From Gemmatimonadaceae bacterium (lineage in GTDB: Bacteria > Gemmatimonadota > Gemmatimonadetes > Gemmatimonadales > Gemmatimonadaceae): a stretch of 64,000 nt of DNA. Positions 46,687 to 55,500 of the stretch are shown piece after piece. Within the stretch, counting starts at the first letter, position 1. Each line of letters opens with the position of its first letter. The DNA is taken from assembly GCA_030835125.1 (NCBI GenBank), contig JAUQWM010000049.1, positions 1-64,000 of the forward strand, in the 5' to 3' direction. Under the pieces are notes generated by a model. That model worked only from the letters and a program-made list of their open reading frames with translations. It was not told the origin of the DNA and searched no databases. Position numbers and translations under genes: made by a program.

Positions 46687-47132
46687 TCGCTCGATCCCTC
46701 GCGTTCGATTTTTCCCACGCGCCGCGTGTGGCGCCCGCCGTCGAAGTCGGTGCCCAGCCAGACGTCGAGGATCCTGGCGGCGTCCTCCGGGGACATGAAG
46801 CGCGCCGGCAGCACCAGGACGTTCGCGTCGTTATGCTTGCGCGACAACTCGGCAATCTCGGGCGACCAGACCACCGCGGCGCGCACGTGGGGATGCCGGT
46901 TGGCGGCGTACGCCATGCCCAGTCCCGTCCCGCACAGCAGCACGCCCCGTTTCACCTCGCCGCGGGAAACCATCTCGGCGAGCGGATGCGCGTAGTCGGC
47001 GTAGTCGGTCGACGCCGGCGAATCGGTCCCCAGGTCCTTCACCTCGTACCCGTGCTCCTTCAACCAGGACTGTACCCGCTCCTTCAACTCGAAGCCGGCG
47101 TGGTCGCTGGCGATGGGGATTATTTCAGACAT
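46683..47132 (-). CDS. rpiB: Ribose-5-phosphate isomerase B
   Basis: 149 residues from ATG 47132. Diagnostic motifs are [44 protein letters not shown] with the catalytic Cys, and [11 protein letters not shown]. It converts ribose 5-phosphate and ribulose 5-phosphate. The start has no Shine-Dalgarno; the leader CATCTCC-CGTCTTC-CGTCGCC-CCTCTC is a degenerate pyrimidine-rich heptamer series, as seen before other genes here. Confidence 0.95.
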   Translation of the reverse strand: MSEIIPIASDHAGFELKERVQSWLKEHGYEVKDLGTDSPASTDYADYAHPLAEMVSRGEVKRGVLLCGTGLGMAYAANRHPHVRAAVVWSPEIAELSRKHNDANVLVLPARFMSPEDAARILDVWLGTDFDGGRHTRRVGKIEREGSSE

Positions 47133-47253
47133 GAGAGGGGCGACGGAAGACGGGAGATGACCTGTCGGCCAGACTGCATCGGCCAATTCGATAGTAAGCG
47201 CCAATCCCGCCTGCCGCGAGATCGTCGCCGCCGTTCATTGCCCATCTCCCCTC

Positions 47254-48321
47254 TCAGCTCTTGCGCGGCCACTGCGGCCATGTCCGAACCAGCTCGCCGA
47301 CCGCCTCGATCCGGCGCTGCGCCAGCCGATCCGCGGCCACGTAGGTCGGGATCCCCTGCTCCTTGGCGATCTCGAAGACGCCCAGCGTGGTGTCGAAGAT
47401 CTCGTCGGCCTTCCGGAGCGCCCGGTCCCGGGTCCAGCCGGCCACCTCGCTGTACACGTTGATGACCCCACCGGCGTTGGCGACATAGTCCGGCGCGTAG
47501 AGAAGGCCGCGGCCCTCCAGTTCCTCGCCGTGCCTCTGCTCGAGCAGCTGGTTGTTCGCGCCGCCCGCCACGATCTCCACCTTGAGCTGGGGGATCGTCT
47601 CGTCGTTGATGATCCCGCCGAGTGCGCAGGGCGCGAAAATGTCACCCTGCTGCGAGTAGATGTCCTTCGGGTCGACCGCCCTGGCCCCGAACTCGTCCAC
47701 CGCGCGCCGCACCCTGGCCGCGTCGATGTCCGTTACCACGAGCTTCGCGCCGACCGCGTGCAGCTCCCGGCAGAGGAAGTGTCCCACGTTCCCGAGGCCC
47801 TGGACCACGATGGTGCGACCCTCGACCGACTCGTTTCCCCAGCGGACCTTTGCGGACGCCTGGATGGCGCGGAAGACGCCGCGCGCGGTGACCGGCGACG
47901 GATCGCCGGAGCGGGTCTCGAGCCCGGCAACGTACTCCGTCTCCATGTGGACGAAGTCCATGTCGGCGGTGCTCGTCCCGACGTCCTCGGCGGTGATATA
48001 CCGGCCGCCCAGCGACTCGACGAAGCGGCCATGGGCGCGGAAGATCATCTCCCGGCGCGTGGTCCGGTTGTCCCCCATGATGACGGCCTTGCCACCGCCC
48101 AGGTTGAGCCCGGCGACCGCGTTCTTGTAGGTCATGCCGCGCGAGAGCCGGAGCACGTCGAAGATCGCTTCCTCCTCGCTCTTGTAGTTCCAGAACCGCG
48201 TGCCGCCAAGGGCGGGGCCGAGCGTGGTATCGTGGATCGCGATGATGCCGCGGTAACCGCTGGACTTGTCGTAGCAGGCCACGAACTGCTCGTGGCCAAG
48301 CTCGGACATCATTTCGAACAT
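47254..48321 (-). CDS. Glu/Leu/Phe/Val dehydrogenase (leucine/valine dehydrogenase type)
   Basis: 355 residues from ATG 48321 ([14 protein letters not shown], the normal family start). Catalytic region [18 protein letters not shown] and [12 protein letters not shown] with the catalytic lysine; the Rossmann motif is [11 protein letters not shown]. It oxidatively deaminates branched-chain or aromatic amino acids with NAD. It sits among beta-oxidation genes, supporting a role in branched-chain amino-acid breakdown. No Shine-Dalgarno is present; a CAACTCY heptamer array ends two bases before the ATG. Confidence 0.93.
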   Translation of the reverse strand: MFEMMSELGHEQFVACYDKSSGYRGIIAIHDTTLGPALGGTRFWNYKSEEEAIFDVLRLSRGMTYKNAVAGLNLGGGKAVIMGDNRTTRREMIFRAHGRFVESLGGRYITAEDVGTSTADMDFVHMETEYVAGLETRSGDPSPVTARGVFRAIQASAKVRWGNESVEGRTIVVQGLGNVGHFLCRELHAVGAKLVVTDIDAARVRRAVDEFGARAVDPKDIYSQQGDIFAPCALGGIINDETIPQLKVEIVAGGANNQLLEQRHGEELEGRGLLYAPDYVANAGGVINVYSEVAGWTRDRALRKADEIFDTTLGVFEIAKEQGIPTYVAADRLAQRRIEAVGELVRTWPQWPRKS

Positions 48322-48322
48322 C

Positions 48323-48360
48323 GAGTTGGGAGTTGGGAGTTGAGAGTTGAGAGTTGAGAG
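48323..48360 (-). repeat. Heptamer array (CAACTCY family) at the Leu/Val dehydrogenase start
   Basis: In the sense direction three CAACTCT units and two CAACTCC units run, without interruption and with a 7-bp period, to within two bases of the ATG. The same family lies before the acyl-CoA dehydrogenase gene and, inverted, after terC. Confidence 0.92.
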
Positions 48361-48394
48361 AAATCCGAACGACGTTGTTTCCGAGGGACAGTGG

Positions 48395-48417
48395 GCAATG
48401 GGGTCAGACCCCATTGC
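48395..48417. repeat. REP-like palindrome in the acyl-CoA dehydrogenase to Leu/Val dehydrogenase gap
   Basis: GCAATGGGGT-CAG-ACCCCATTGC, a perfect ten-base stem with a three-base loop. The core GGGGTCAGACCCC resembles intergenic REP-type hairpins seen in unrelated genomes. No transposase lies nearby and no T-tract follows, so it could be a REP element or a processing site. Confidence 0.7.
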
Positions 48418-48431
48418 TTCCCGTCCCCCCA

Positions 48432-49592
48432 TCATCTCGCATACAGTTCTCGCGCGATCACGATGCGCTGGATTTCCGAGGTACCCTCGTAGATCTGCGT
48501 CACCTTCGCGTCGCGGAAATACCGCTCCACCGGATAGTCGGTAACGTACCCGTATCCGCCGAGGACCTGGATGGCCTCGGTCGTGACGGCCATGGCCGTC
48601 TCGCTCGCGAGCAGCTTGCTCATCGAGGCGAACTGCGTGATCGGCTCGCCGCGATCCTTCGCGGCCGCGGCGGCGTACAACAGGGCACGCGCCGCGGTCA
48701 CCTTCGTCGCCATGTCGGCAAGCTTGAACTGGATTGCCTGGAATTCCTTGATCGGCTTGCCGAACTGCCGGCGTTCCGCCGCGTAGGCCACCGCGACCTC
48801 CAGCGCCGCCCGCGCGATCCCGATGGCCTGCGCCGAAATCCCGAGCCGGCCGTGCTCGAGCGATTGCATCGCGTAGATGAATCCGTGCGACGGGTCACCC
48901 ACGAGGTTGGCGTGGGGGACGCGCATCTCGTCGAAGTGCAGTTGCACCGTGGGCGACGAGCGGAGGCCGAGCTTGTCCTCCTTGCGTCCGACGCGGAATC
49001 CCGGCAGGTCGGGCGTGACGATGAAGGTCCCGATGCCCCGCGCGCCCTTGTAGTCGCCGGGTGAATCGGTCCGCGCCAGCGCCAGGATCGCCCCGGCCTC
49101 GCTGCCGTTCGTCACCCACGCCTTGGTGCCGGTCAGCACCCAGTGATCGCCATCGCGGACAGCCTTCGCCGAGAGCGACGCGGCGTCGGAGCCCGCTTCC
49201 GGTTCCGACAGCGCAAACGCGCCCAGGATCTCGCCGCGCGCCATGCGCGGGAGGAAGCGGGCGCGCTGTTCGTCGGAGCCGTAGCGCAGGATCATCTGCG
49301 TCGGCAGCGAGTTGTGCACGCTCATCAGCACGGCGGCGGACGCGTCCACCGCGGCGATCTCCTCCAGGGCCACCAGGTACGTGCACGTGTCCATCCCCAG
49401 CCCGTCGTACTCCTCCGGCAGGAGCATGCCAAGGAAGCCAAGCGCCGCGAGCTTCGGGACAACGGCAGGGTCGAACCGCGCGTCGCGATCACGCTCCCCG
49501 ACCCCCGGCGCCAGCTCATCGCGCGCGAAGTCCCGCGCCGATTGCTGCACGGCGCGCTGTTCTTCAGTCAGCGGAATGAGTGCCCAGGACAT
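48432..49592 (-). CDS. Acyl-CoA dehydrogenase
   Basis: 386 residues. Motifs are [43 protein letters not shown], and the C-terminal [16 protein letters not shown] plus [18 protein letters not shown] with the catalytic Glu. It oxidises acyl-CoA to enoyl-CoA using FAD and ETF. Short-chain or branched-chain substrates are plausible given the neighbours. No Shine-Dalgarno; a CAACTCY array ends five bases before the ATG. Confidence 0.95.
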   Translation of the reverse strand: MSWALIPLTEEQRAVQQSARDFARDELAPGVGERDRDARFDPAVVPKLAALGFLGMLLPEEYDGLGMDTCTYLVALEEIAAVDASAAVLMSVHNSLPTQMILRYGSDEQRARFLPRMARGEILGAFALSEPEAGSDAASLSAKAVRDGDHWVLTGTKAWVTNGSEAGAILALARTDSPGDYKGARGIGTFIVTPDLPGFRVGRKEDKLGLRSSPTVQLHFDEMRVPHANLVGDPSHGFIYAMQSLEHGRLGISAQAIGIARAALEVAVAYAAERRQFGKPIKEFQAIQFKLADMATKVTAARALLYAAAAAKDRGEPITQFASMSKLLASETAMAVTTEAIQVLGGYGYVTDYPVERYFRDAKVTQIYEGTSEIQRIVIARELYAR

Positions 49593-49597
49593 GGAAC

Positions 49598-49683
49598 GAG
49601 TTGGGAGTTGGGAGTTGAGAGTTGAGAGACGCTGATGCCTGATGCCTGATGCCTGATGCCTGTTGCCTGATGCCTGATGCCTA
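49598..49683 (-). repeat. Double heptamer array filling the hbd to acyl-CoA dehydrogenase junction
   Basis: In the sense direction the hbd TAG itself begins TAGGCAT, then six CAGGCAT/CAGGCAA units follow, then a CGTCTCT unit and four CAACTCY units up to the next ATG. All have a 7-bp period. It is the longest array in the window (about 86 bases). Confidence 0.93.
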
Positions 49684-50526
49684 GTACCTGTAGAACCCCC
49701 TGCCGGACTTCCTGCCTAACCAACCCGCATCAACGTACTTCCGGAGCAACGGACACGGCCGGTACTTGTCGTCCCCGATGCCTCGGTGCAGGACCTCCAT
49801 GATCGCCAGGCACGTATCCAGGCCGATGAGGTCGGCGAGTGCCAGCGGGCCCATGGGATGGTTCATCCCCAGTTTCATCACGGTGTCGATCGATTCCGCC
49901 GTGCCGACCCCCTCCATCAGGCAATAGACGGCCTCGTTGATCATCGGCATCAGGACGCGATTGGCCACGAACCCTGGCGCGTCGTTCACCTCGACCGCGG
50001 TCTTGCCCAGGGACTTCGCGAGCGACATCACCTTCGCCGTCGTCTCGTCGCTGGTGGCCAGGCCGCGGATCACCTCGACGAGCTGCATGACGGGCACGGG
50101 ATTCATGAAATGCATCCCGATCACCGATGCCGGGCGCTTTGTCCGCGCGGCGATGGCGGTGATGGGGATCGAGCTGGTATTGGTCGCCAGCACGGCGTCC
50201 GGTGACGCGAGCCGGTCGAGGTCCTCGAAGATGCGGAACTTCAGGTCCACCCGTTCCGTGGCCGCCTCGATGATGACGCTGGCGTCCTTCGCCGCCTCGA
50301 GCGTCGTCGAGACGGTGATCCGCGCCAGCGCGGCTTCGCGGGCGGCGGCGTCGATCGTCCCCTTCTTCACCTGCCGCTCGAGGTTGCCGGCGATGGTGTC
50401 CCGGCCCTTCCCCAGCGCGGCTTCGGCCACGTCGATCATCGTCACGGCAAGCCCGCTCACCGCGGCGACGTGAGCAATCCCGTTGCCCATCTGCCCGGCT
50501 CCGACCACCGCGATCCGTTCATTCAT
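49681..50526 (-). CDS. hbd: 3-hydroxyacyl-CoA (3-hydroxybutyryl-CoA) dehydrogenase
   Basis: 281 residues. Rossmann motif VVGAGQMGNGIAHVAAVSG, then LATNTSSIPITAIA, GMHFMNPVPVMQLVEVI with the catalytic His, and DAPGFVANRVLMPMINEA. Length fits the single-domain Hbd class. It oxidises 3-hydroxyacyl-CoA with NAD. Its start overlaps the stop of the CPBP gene (ATGA). The stop codon is part of the first heptamer unit of the following array. Confidence 0.95.
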   Translation of the reverse strand: MNERIAVVGAGQMGNGIAHVAAVSGLAVTMIDVAEAALGKGRDTIAGNLERQVKKGTIDAAAREAALARITVSTTLEAAKDASVIIEAATERVDLKFRIFEDLDRLASPDAVLATNTSSIPITAIAARTKRPASVIGMHFMNPVPVMQLVEVIRGLATSDETTAKVMSLAKSLGKTAVEVNDAPGFVANRVLMPMINEAVYCLMEGVGTAESIDTVMKLGMNHPMGPLALADLIGLDTCLAIMEVLHRGIGDDKYRPCPLLRKYVDAGWLGRKSGRGFYRY

Positions 50527-51347
50527 GCGTCAGGCTCCGTGCGGCGCACCGGCCGCCGATTGATGATCAATGCCACCGTGGCCAGTCCCAGCGCCGCGAG
50601 CACTCCGCCTTCCGGTCCCCAGGCACCGCCTGTCGCCCAGTCCGGCCCGGCATCGACGGTTCGATACCCGGGCGCGGCCATGGTCAGGCCACTGACGGTC
50701 GTGTGGAGCACGACCACCAGCACAACGTTCCAGGCGAGGTGCGCCGCCCACGCCGCATACAGGCTTTCCGTGCGCAGGATGACGAGCCCGAAGAACAGAC
50801 CGGCGAGCATGACGACGCCAACCGCGCCGGGCGATGCACCCGCATTCAGGAAGTGCATCGCACCAAAGGCCAGGCTCGTCGCCAGCACGGCGCCAACGGC
50901 GCCCCACCGTTCGCGCAGTACCTGGAACGCGTAGCCACGCACGAGCAGTTCCTCCCACAACGCCGCCGGCACCAGGACCGTGAGCGCCCCGAGAGCAGCC
51001 CCGAGCCATGACCCGCCTGGCGAGGACTCGATCCTGAGCCAACCGACCGCGATCAACGCCAGCGACGGCACACCGATCGCAGCAGCGCCAAGCACCGCGG
51101 CCGGCACGACCCGGCGGGGATCCAGCGCGTCGGGGCCGAGCCCGACGAAGCGCCAGCCGCGCGCGTCGACGACTCGAAACGTCCACGCGTGCCCGATGAG
51201 CAGGCCGCCGGCGAGCACCAGGACGAACGCGGCAGCTCGCGCCTCGACCGGGATCCACGGCGACACCAGCGATTGCACCGCGCGCAGGCCCAGCACGCCC
51301 GCCGTGGTGGCGAGGACAAAGACCGCCAGTCGCCACGGCGGCGACAC
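50523..51347 (-). CDS. CPBP family intramembrane metalloprotease
   Basis: 274 residues with about eight hydrophobic segments. The CPBP (Abi/CAAX prenyl protease) motifs are WEELLVRGYAF (EExxxR), FGAMHFLNAG (FxxxH) and HLAWNVV (HxxxN), so the glutamate-histidine metal site is complete. Such enzymes cut CAAX-like or bacteriocin-related substrates in the membrane. Its position between thiolase and hbd is unusual and may be incidental. It overlaps hbd by ATGA. Confidence 0.9.
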   Translation of the reverse strand: MSPPWRLAVFVLATTAGVLGLRAVQSLVSPWIPVEARAAAFVLVLAGGLLIGHAWTFRVVDARGWRFVGLGPDALDPRRVVPAAVLGAAAIGVPSLALIAVGWLRIESSPGGSWLGAALGALTVLVPAALWEELLVRGYAFQVLRERWGAVGAVLATSLAFGAMHFLNAGASPGAVGVVMLAGLFFGLVILRTESLYAAWAAHLAWNVVLVVVLHTTVSGLTMAAPGYRTVDAGPDWATGGAWGPEGGVLAALGLATVALIINRRPVRRTEPDA

Positions 51348-51417
51348 CTGCGGCGCGGTCCCGGGAGCGGCGTTCAGGAGTCAGGGGCCGGGGTCCGTCG
51401 CGTCGCCGCGATCTCGT

Positions 51418-52617
51418 TCAGAGTCGCGTGACGCTGAGGGCCACGGCATCGCCGCCGCCGAGGCACAGGGTGGCGAGGCCGCGACGCTTGTCGCGATCCG
51501 CCAGGGCGTGCAGCAGGGTCACCAGCACGCGCGCGCCGCTGGCGCCGATCGGGTGACCGAGCGCAATCGCGCCACCATTCACGTTCACGCGGTCCCAGTC
51601 CCAGCCCAGCCCTTCGCCGTCGGCGATCGCCTGCGACGCAAACGCCTCGTTCGCCTCGATCAGGTCGTAGTCGCCGATCCTGGTGCCCTCCTTCTCCAGG
51701 AGGTTCCCCACGGCGCGGATCGGCGCAAAGAACAACTCGCGCGGCTCCACCGCACCGGTCGCGTACGCATCGATCCGCGCCAGCGGCGTGAGGCCCTGCT
51801 GGCTCGCAAACGCCTCCGACACGACCACCAGGGCCGCCGCTCCGTCGTTGAGCGTGCTCGCGTTGCCCGCCGTGACCGTCAGGTCCGCTTCGCCCTTCGC
51901 GCCAAACGCCGGCCGGAGCGCTGACAGCGACTCGACCGTCGTGTCCCGCCGCGGTCCCTCATCGGCGTCGACGACTGTCGGTCCCTTCTTTCCCGGGATC
52001 TCCACCGGCTCGATCTCGGAACGGAACTTCCCGGCATCCTGCGCCGCGATGGCGCGTCGGTGCGACTCGGCCGCAAACTCGTCCTGTCGCTGCCGCGACA
52101 CGTGCGCCTTCTTCGCCGTGTACTCCGCGTGGCCGCCCATGTGGACGTTGCAGGTCGGACACCACAGGCCATCCCGGATCATCCCGTCGACGATCGTCTG
52201 GTCGCCGAGCTTGATGCCGCCGCGGTAGCCGTAGAGATAGTGCGGCGCGCTGGACATGGACTCCATTCCCCCGGCGACCACGGCATCGGCGTCACCCGCC
52301 CGGATGGCCTGGGCGGCGAGCATCACGGCCTTGAGCCCCGATCCGCACACCTTGTTCACCGTGAGAGCAGAAATCGACGGCGACAATCCCGCCACCAGCA
52401 TGGCCTGCCGCGCCGGCGCCTGGCCCACGCCACCCTGCAGGACGTTGCCCATGATCACTTCGCGGATCCGGTCGGATGGCACGCCGCTGCGCCGGACGGC
52501 TGCCCGGATGGCGATGGCCCCGAGTTGCGGGGCGGAGAGGGACGACAGGCCGCCAAGGTAGCGGCCAATCGGGGTACGCGCGGCACCCACGATGACCGGG
52601 ACTTTCGTTTTATCCAT
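51418..52617 (-). CDS. Acetyl-CoA acetyltransferase (thiolase)
   Basis: 399 residues. The acyl-carrier cysteine is in NKVCGSGLKAVMLA near residue 90, the general-base His is in GGAIALGHPIGASGAR and the second Cys in LCLGGGDAVAL. Full length for thiolase II. It condenses two acetyl-CoA or cleaves 3-ketoacyl-CoA. It is the first gene of the group leading through CPBP, hbd and acyl-CoA dehydrogenase on the same strand, i.e. a fatty or branched-chain acid beta-oxidation cluster. Confidence 0.95.
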   Translation of the reverse strand: MDKTKVPVIVGAARTPIGRYLGGLSSLSAPQLGAIAIRAAVRRSGVPSDRIREVIMGNVLQGGVGQAPARQAMLVAGLSPSISALTVNKVCGSGLKAVMLAAQAIRAGDADAVVAGGMESMSSAPHYLYGYRGGIKLGDQTIVDGMIRDGLWCPTCNVHMGGHAEYTAKKAHVSRQRQDEFAAESHRRAIAAQDAGKFRSEIEPVEIPGKKGPTVVDADEGPRRDTTVESLSALRPAFGAKGEADLTVTAGNASTLNDGAAALVVVSEAFASQQGLTPLARIDAYATGAVEPRELFFAPIRAVGNLLEKEGTRIGDYDLIEANEAFASQAIADGEGLGWDWDRVNVNGGAIALGHPIGASGARVLVTLLHALADRDKRRGLATLCLGGGDAVALSVTRL

Positions 52618-52760
52618 CGGAGTTCGGGCTGGGACCGGCAGGCCCGGAACGGGACGCCGGGACGGCCGCCGCGCGGGGTGCGCAGCGTGTACCGCCCATC
52701 GGGCGGCGACGGGCGAAAGCTAGCGCGACGTGGAGGAGCGTTGCAGTCCGCGAAGTGCCG

Positions 52761-54389
52761 TCAGGCAGCCCACCGCGCGCGACTGGTGGCCACCGCGACC
52801 TCGAACTCCGCGAACAGGGCCGGGTCGAAGTGCGTGCGGATGTTGCGGCGCATGATGTCCATCGCTTCCTCGTGCGGAAAGCCGGGCTTGTAGCTCCGGT
52901 CCGTGGCCAGCGCATCGTAGACGTCCGCCAGCCCGAGGATGCGCGCGGACACGGGGATCGATTCACCGGCCAGCCCATGCGGATACCCCGATCCGTCCCA
53001 CTTCTCGTGGTGGGACAGCACGATCGGCAGGACGTCCTCGGGAAAGTCGATCCCCCGCAGCAGCTCGACCCCCGCTTCGGGGTGCGAACGCATCATCGCC
53101 CACTCCTCACTCGTCAGGCGGTCCGGCTTGTTCAGGATCTCCGGGGGTATGTCGATCTTGCCCACGTCGTGGAGGAGTGCGCCCACCCGGAACCAGAAGA
53201 GCCGCCGGTCATCCCAGCCGAGCTGGCGCGCGATGGCGCAGCCCAGGTCCGCCACGCGCACGCAATGGCCCTGGGTGTAGGCGTCCTTGGACTCGATCGA
53301 CTCGCCCCACTGCCGGACCACGTCGAGGAACGTGCCCTCGACGCGCATGTTGCGCCGGTCGATGTCGCGCAGGTCGTGCTGGGCCCGCAGCCGCGCGAAG
53401 AGCTGGTGGGCGCGGTTCAGGTTCTGGACCGTCTCGCGGAACCGCCCCTGCCGGGTGAGCAATTCCGACCGTTCGCGGGCAACCTCCGCCTGCAGCAGCA
53501 CGTTCTGGCGCGCGAGGGCGATGGCGTCGGCGCGATCGAAGTGGAGGCTCGCGCCCTCGTGGTCCCCCGTCTCGCGGGCGATGACGCCGAGGTGCTTGAG
53601 CAACTCGGCCTCGCCGCGCTCATCCCCGATGTCGCGCGCGCGCCGGAGGGACGAGGTGCAGACGGACCGCGCGCGATCGTAGTCCTCGCGGGCGATCGAC
53701 AACTCGGCCAGGTTGACGTCGATCAGCACGCGCGTCACCACGTCGCCGGCGTCGTCCGACGCCGCGATGGCCTGCTGGAATGCGCGTTCGGCCTCGCGCC
53801 ACTGCCCGAGGTCCGTGTGCACCATCCCGATGTTGTTCAACACGCCACATTGCTGGGCGAGCTGACCAAGGGCTCGATAGGCATCGAGGCTGGCCCGGTA
53901 GTGCACCAGCGCCTGCGAGAACTCGCCGCGCACGGTGGCAATGATGCCGCGATTCTGAGCGACCATCGCCACGAGGCGCCGATCGTCGGCGCGCTCGGCA
54001 CACAGCTGCGCCGAGAGGTAGAGACGCTCCGCCTCGTCCAGGTCCCCCTGCTGCCATTCGAGGACGGCGCGCACGTTGCGCGCAGCCCCCAGCGCCTCGA
54101 ACGCCGAATTCGCCTCGGCGACGAACTCCGCGGCCTCGAGACAGTCCAGCGCCGCGTCCGAATGGCCATCCAGCTGGTACGTCCGTGCCGCCCCGAGGAG
54201 GGCGGCACAGCAACGCCCGGGTGTCAGGGTTTCTGGCGAGGCCCAGAGGACCTGCTCGAACAGCTGGCGAGCGATGGCCCGGTGTCCCTCCCGTTCCGCC
54301 CTGGTCGCACGGTCGAGCAACGCTCCCGCGTCACCGGAGCGCGGTGGCGCGACATCGAGCGGATTCACCTCGAAGAGGGGGATTGCCAT
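52761..54389 (-). CDS. TPR protein with C-terminal HD-GYP domain
   Basis: 542 residues from ATG 54389 (MAIPLFEV), because an upstream ATG at 54467 lies inside a terminator hairpin. Residues about 25-330 are TPR repeats (NRGIIATVRGEFSQALVHYRASLD, NNIGMVHTDLGQWREAERAFQQA). The HD-GYP domain follows with HCVRVADLG, LLHDVGKIDIPPEIL and SHHEKWDGSGYPHGLAG, an intact metal and GYP site for cyclic-di-GMP hydrolysis. There is no receiver domain; the TPRs probably carry the input. Convergent neighbours are absent, and it follows an unrelated terminator. Confidence 0.9.
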   Translation of the reverse strand: MAIPLFEVNPLDVAPPRSGDAGALLDRATRAEREGHRAIARQLFEQVLWASPETLTPGRCCAALLGAARTYQLDGHSDAALDCLEAAEFVAEANSAFEALGAARNVRAVLEWQQGDLDEAERLYLSAQLCAERADDRRLVAMVAQNRGIIATVRGEFSQALVHYRASLDAYRALGQLAQQCGVLNNIGMVHTDLGQWREAERAFQQAIAASDDAGDVVTRVLIDVNLAELSIAREDYDRARSVCTSSLRRARDIGDERGEAELLKHLGVIARETGDHEGASLHFDRADAIALARQNVLLQAEVARERSELLTRQGRFRETVQNLNRAHQLFARLRAQHDLRDIDRRNMRVEGTFLDVVRQWGESIESKDAYTQGHCVRVADLGCAIARQLGWDDRRLFWFRVGALLHDVGKIDIPPEILNKPDRLTSEEWAMMRSHPEAGVELLRGIDFPEDVLPIVLSHHEKWDGSGYPHGLAGESIPVSARILGLADVYDALATDRSYKPGFPHEEAMDIMRRNIRTHFDPALFAEFEVAVATSRARWAA

Positions 54390-54458
54390 TTCCGGCCTGG
54401 TTCGGGAGCCGGAGAGCGACGACTCGGCGCGGTCCGTCGTTTCGGGGCCCATGACAAA

Positions 54459-54485
54459 GCGGGGCACCGTCTTCCGGTGCCCCGC
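54459..54485 (-). terminator. Terminator downstream of the ZU5-like lipoprotein gene
   Basis: Stem GCGGGGCACCG/CGGTGCCCCGC (11 bp) with a five-base loop, followed on the minus strand by a short TTTG. It ends the serpin/lipoprotein transcription unit and limits the HD-GYP start. Confidence 0.7.
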
Positions 54486-54511
54486 TATTGGATGAGTCCG
54501 TCCGGGCCGGC

Positions 54512-55090
54512 TTACCAGGCCACGACGTATCCCGAGAAGTGCTCGATCCGCCAGTTGAATTCCCGCGTCAGCGGAATGGTGAGGCCCTCGATGACCTCGG
54601 CGAGGAGCGCCGTCTCACCGCGCTGGTCGAGATGCGACTTCTCCAGGAAGTAGCCGGCGACCAGCGGCTTGAGCGAAAGCGGGCGCCAGGTCGTGACCGA
54701 GAGGTCCTGGCTGGCGCGGAGCGCCACCTTGAAGGCGATGCCGTGGGGGCCGAACTCGTAGGCGACGAGCTTTCCCTTGAGTGCGGTGACGGTGAACCGG
54801 GTGGGCGACTTGACCGCGCCCCTCGGAACCGTGAGCTCGAAGCCGGCAGCCGGGATCTCGAGGCGTCCACCTTCGCGGCCGATCGTCGCCGAGACGGTGA
54901 TGTCGCGGGCGAGCGGCGTCCGGCGCGTGAGCGCGTCCTTGCTGACCAGGCCCCCGAGCAGGTCGGTGACCAGGCCCGTAGACGGCTGGTCGGCGACCTT
55001 GGGTGCGGTGGGCGCCTCGATGGAGCAACCCGCAACGCCGATCGATGCGAGGACGAGGAGGAAGGATCGCCAGATCTTGAGGTGCTTCAT
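54512..55090 (-). CDS. Lipoprotein with ZU5-like domain
   Basis: 192 residues from ATG 55090. A signal with lipobox GVAGC (cysteine about residue 22) precedes a ZU5-type beta region: SATIGREGGRLEIPAAGFELTVP followed by GAVKSPTRFTVTAL and LVAYEFGPHGIAF. ZU5 domains mediate protein contacts in cell-surface and autoproteolytic proteins. No autoproteolytic SFS-type site was seen. The gene lies downstream of the serpin, separated by 410 bases with a 21-bp repeat array. Confidence 0.75.
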   Translation of the reverse strand: MKHLKIWRSFLLVLASIGVAGCSIEAPTAPKVADQPSTGLVTDLLGGLVSKDALTRRTPLARDITVSATIGREGGRLEIPAAGFELTVPRGAVKSPTRFTVTALKGKLVAYEFGPHGIAFKVALRASQDLSVTTWRPLSLKPLVAGYFLEKSHLDQRGETALLAEVIEGLTIPLTREFNWRIEHFSGYVVAW

Positions 55091-55370
55091 CGTTGGTGGC
55101 CCGCGGTGAGGGATTCGGTGCGTCTGCCGCAACCGGTGGAGGTGGTGCCCGACGGCGACCCGGTTTGGCAATGCGCGTGCCAGCACGGTCCGGGTCCGTC
55201 GATGTGACGGCGCGGCTTGCACTTGCCATGGCAGGCCGAGGGTGCGGGCCCGCCGCGCCGGCGCCACTCGTCAGGCGTGCGCTGCGTCACAGGTGTGGCG
55301 ACCGTTCCACGTGACACCCGGTTCGCGGAAGGTCACAGGCATCACTCGTCAGGCACGCGCGTCGTTAGGC

Positions 55371-55495
55371 GTGACGAAACCGGTCGTCCGCGTGACGATC
55401 GGGCGCGCTGCGTGATGGAAACGCACGCCGGCGTGACGGCGAGCGTCGCCCGCGTGACGATCGTGGTCGCTGGCGTGACAAGACGGCCGGCGGGG
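55371..55495. repeat. 21-bp degenerate tandem repeat array (GTGACG motif)
   Basis: GTGAC(G/A) or GTGAT recurs at 55371, 55392, 55412, 55433, 55454 and 55475, i.e. every 20-21 bp. Each unit has the pattern GTGACGA, seven variable bases, then CGCYSGC. Related GTGAC or GTCAC elements continue leftward at 55311, 55332 and 55286, and CACTCGTCAGGC occurs twice (55265, 55343). The stretch 55091-55500 contains no gene. It could be a phased protein-binding array or the decayed relic of a seven-residue coding repeat. Confidence 0.75.
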
Positions 55496-55500
55496 TCGAC

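Noticed and set aside
52700-52716. CCGCCC-ATC-GGGCGG hairpin as a terminator before the thiolase gene
   Set aside because: No T-tract follows on either strand and the stem is short.
52755-54653. 632-codon plus-strand frame opposite the HD-GYP gene
   Set aside because: The minus strand has clear TPR and HD-GYP motifs; the plus frame is only a high-GC shadow.
55371-55495. CRISPR array
   Set aside because: Units are only 20-21 bp with a 5-7 bp conserved core and no distinct spacers; no cas genes are near.
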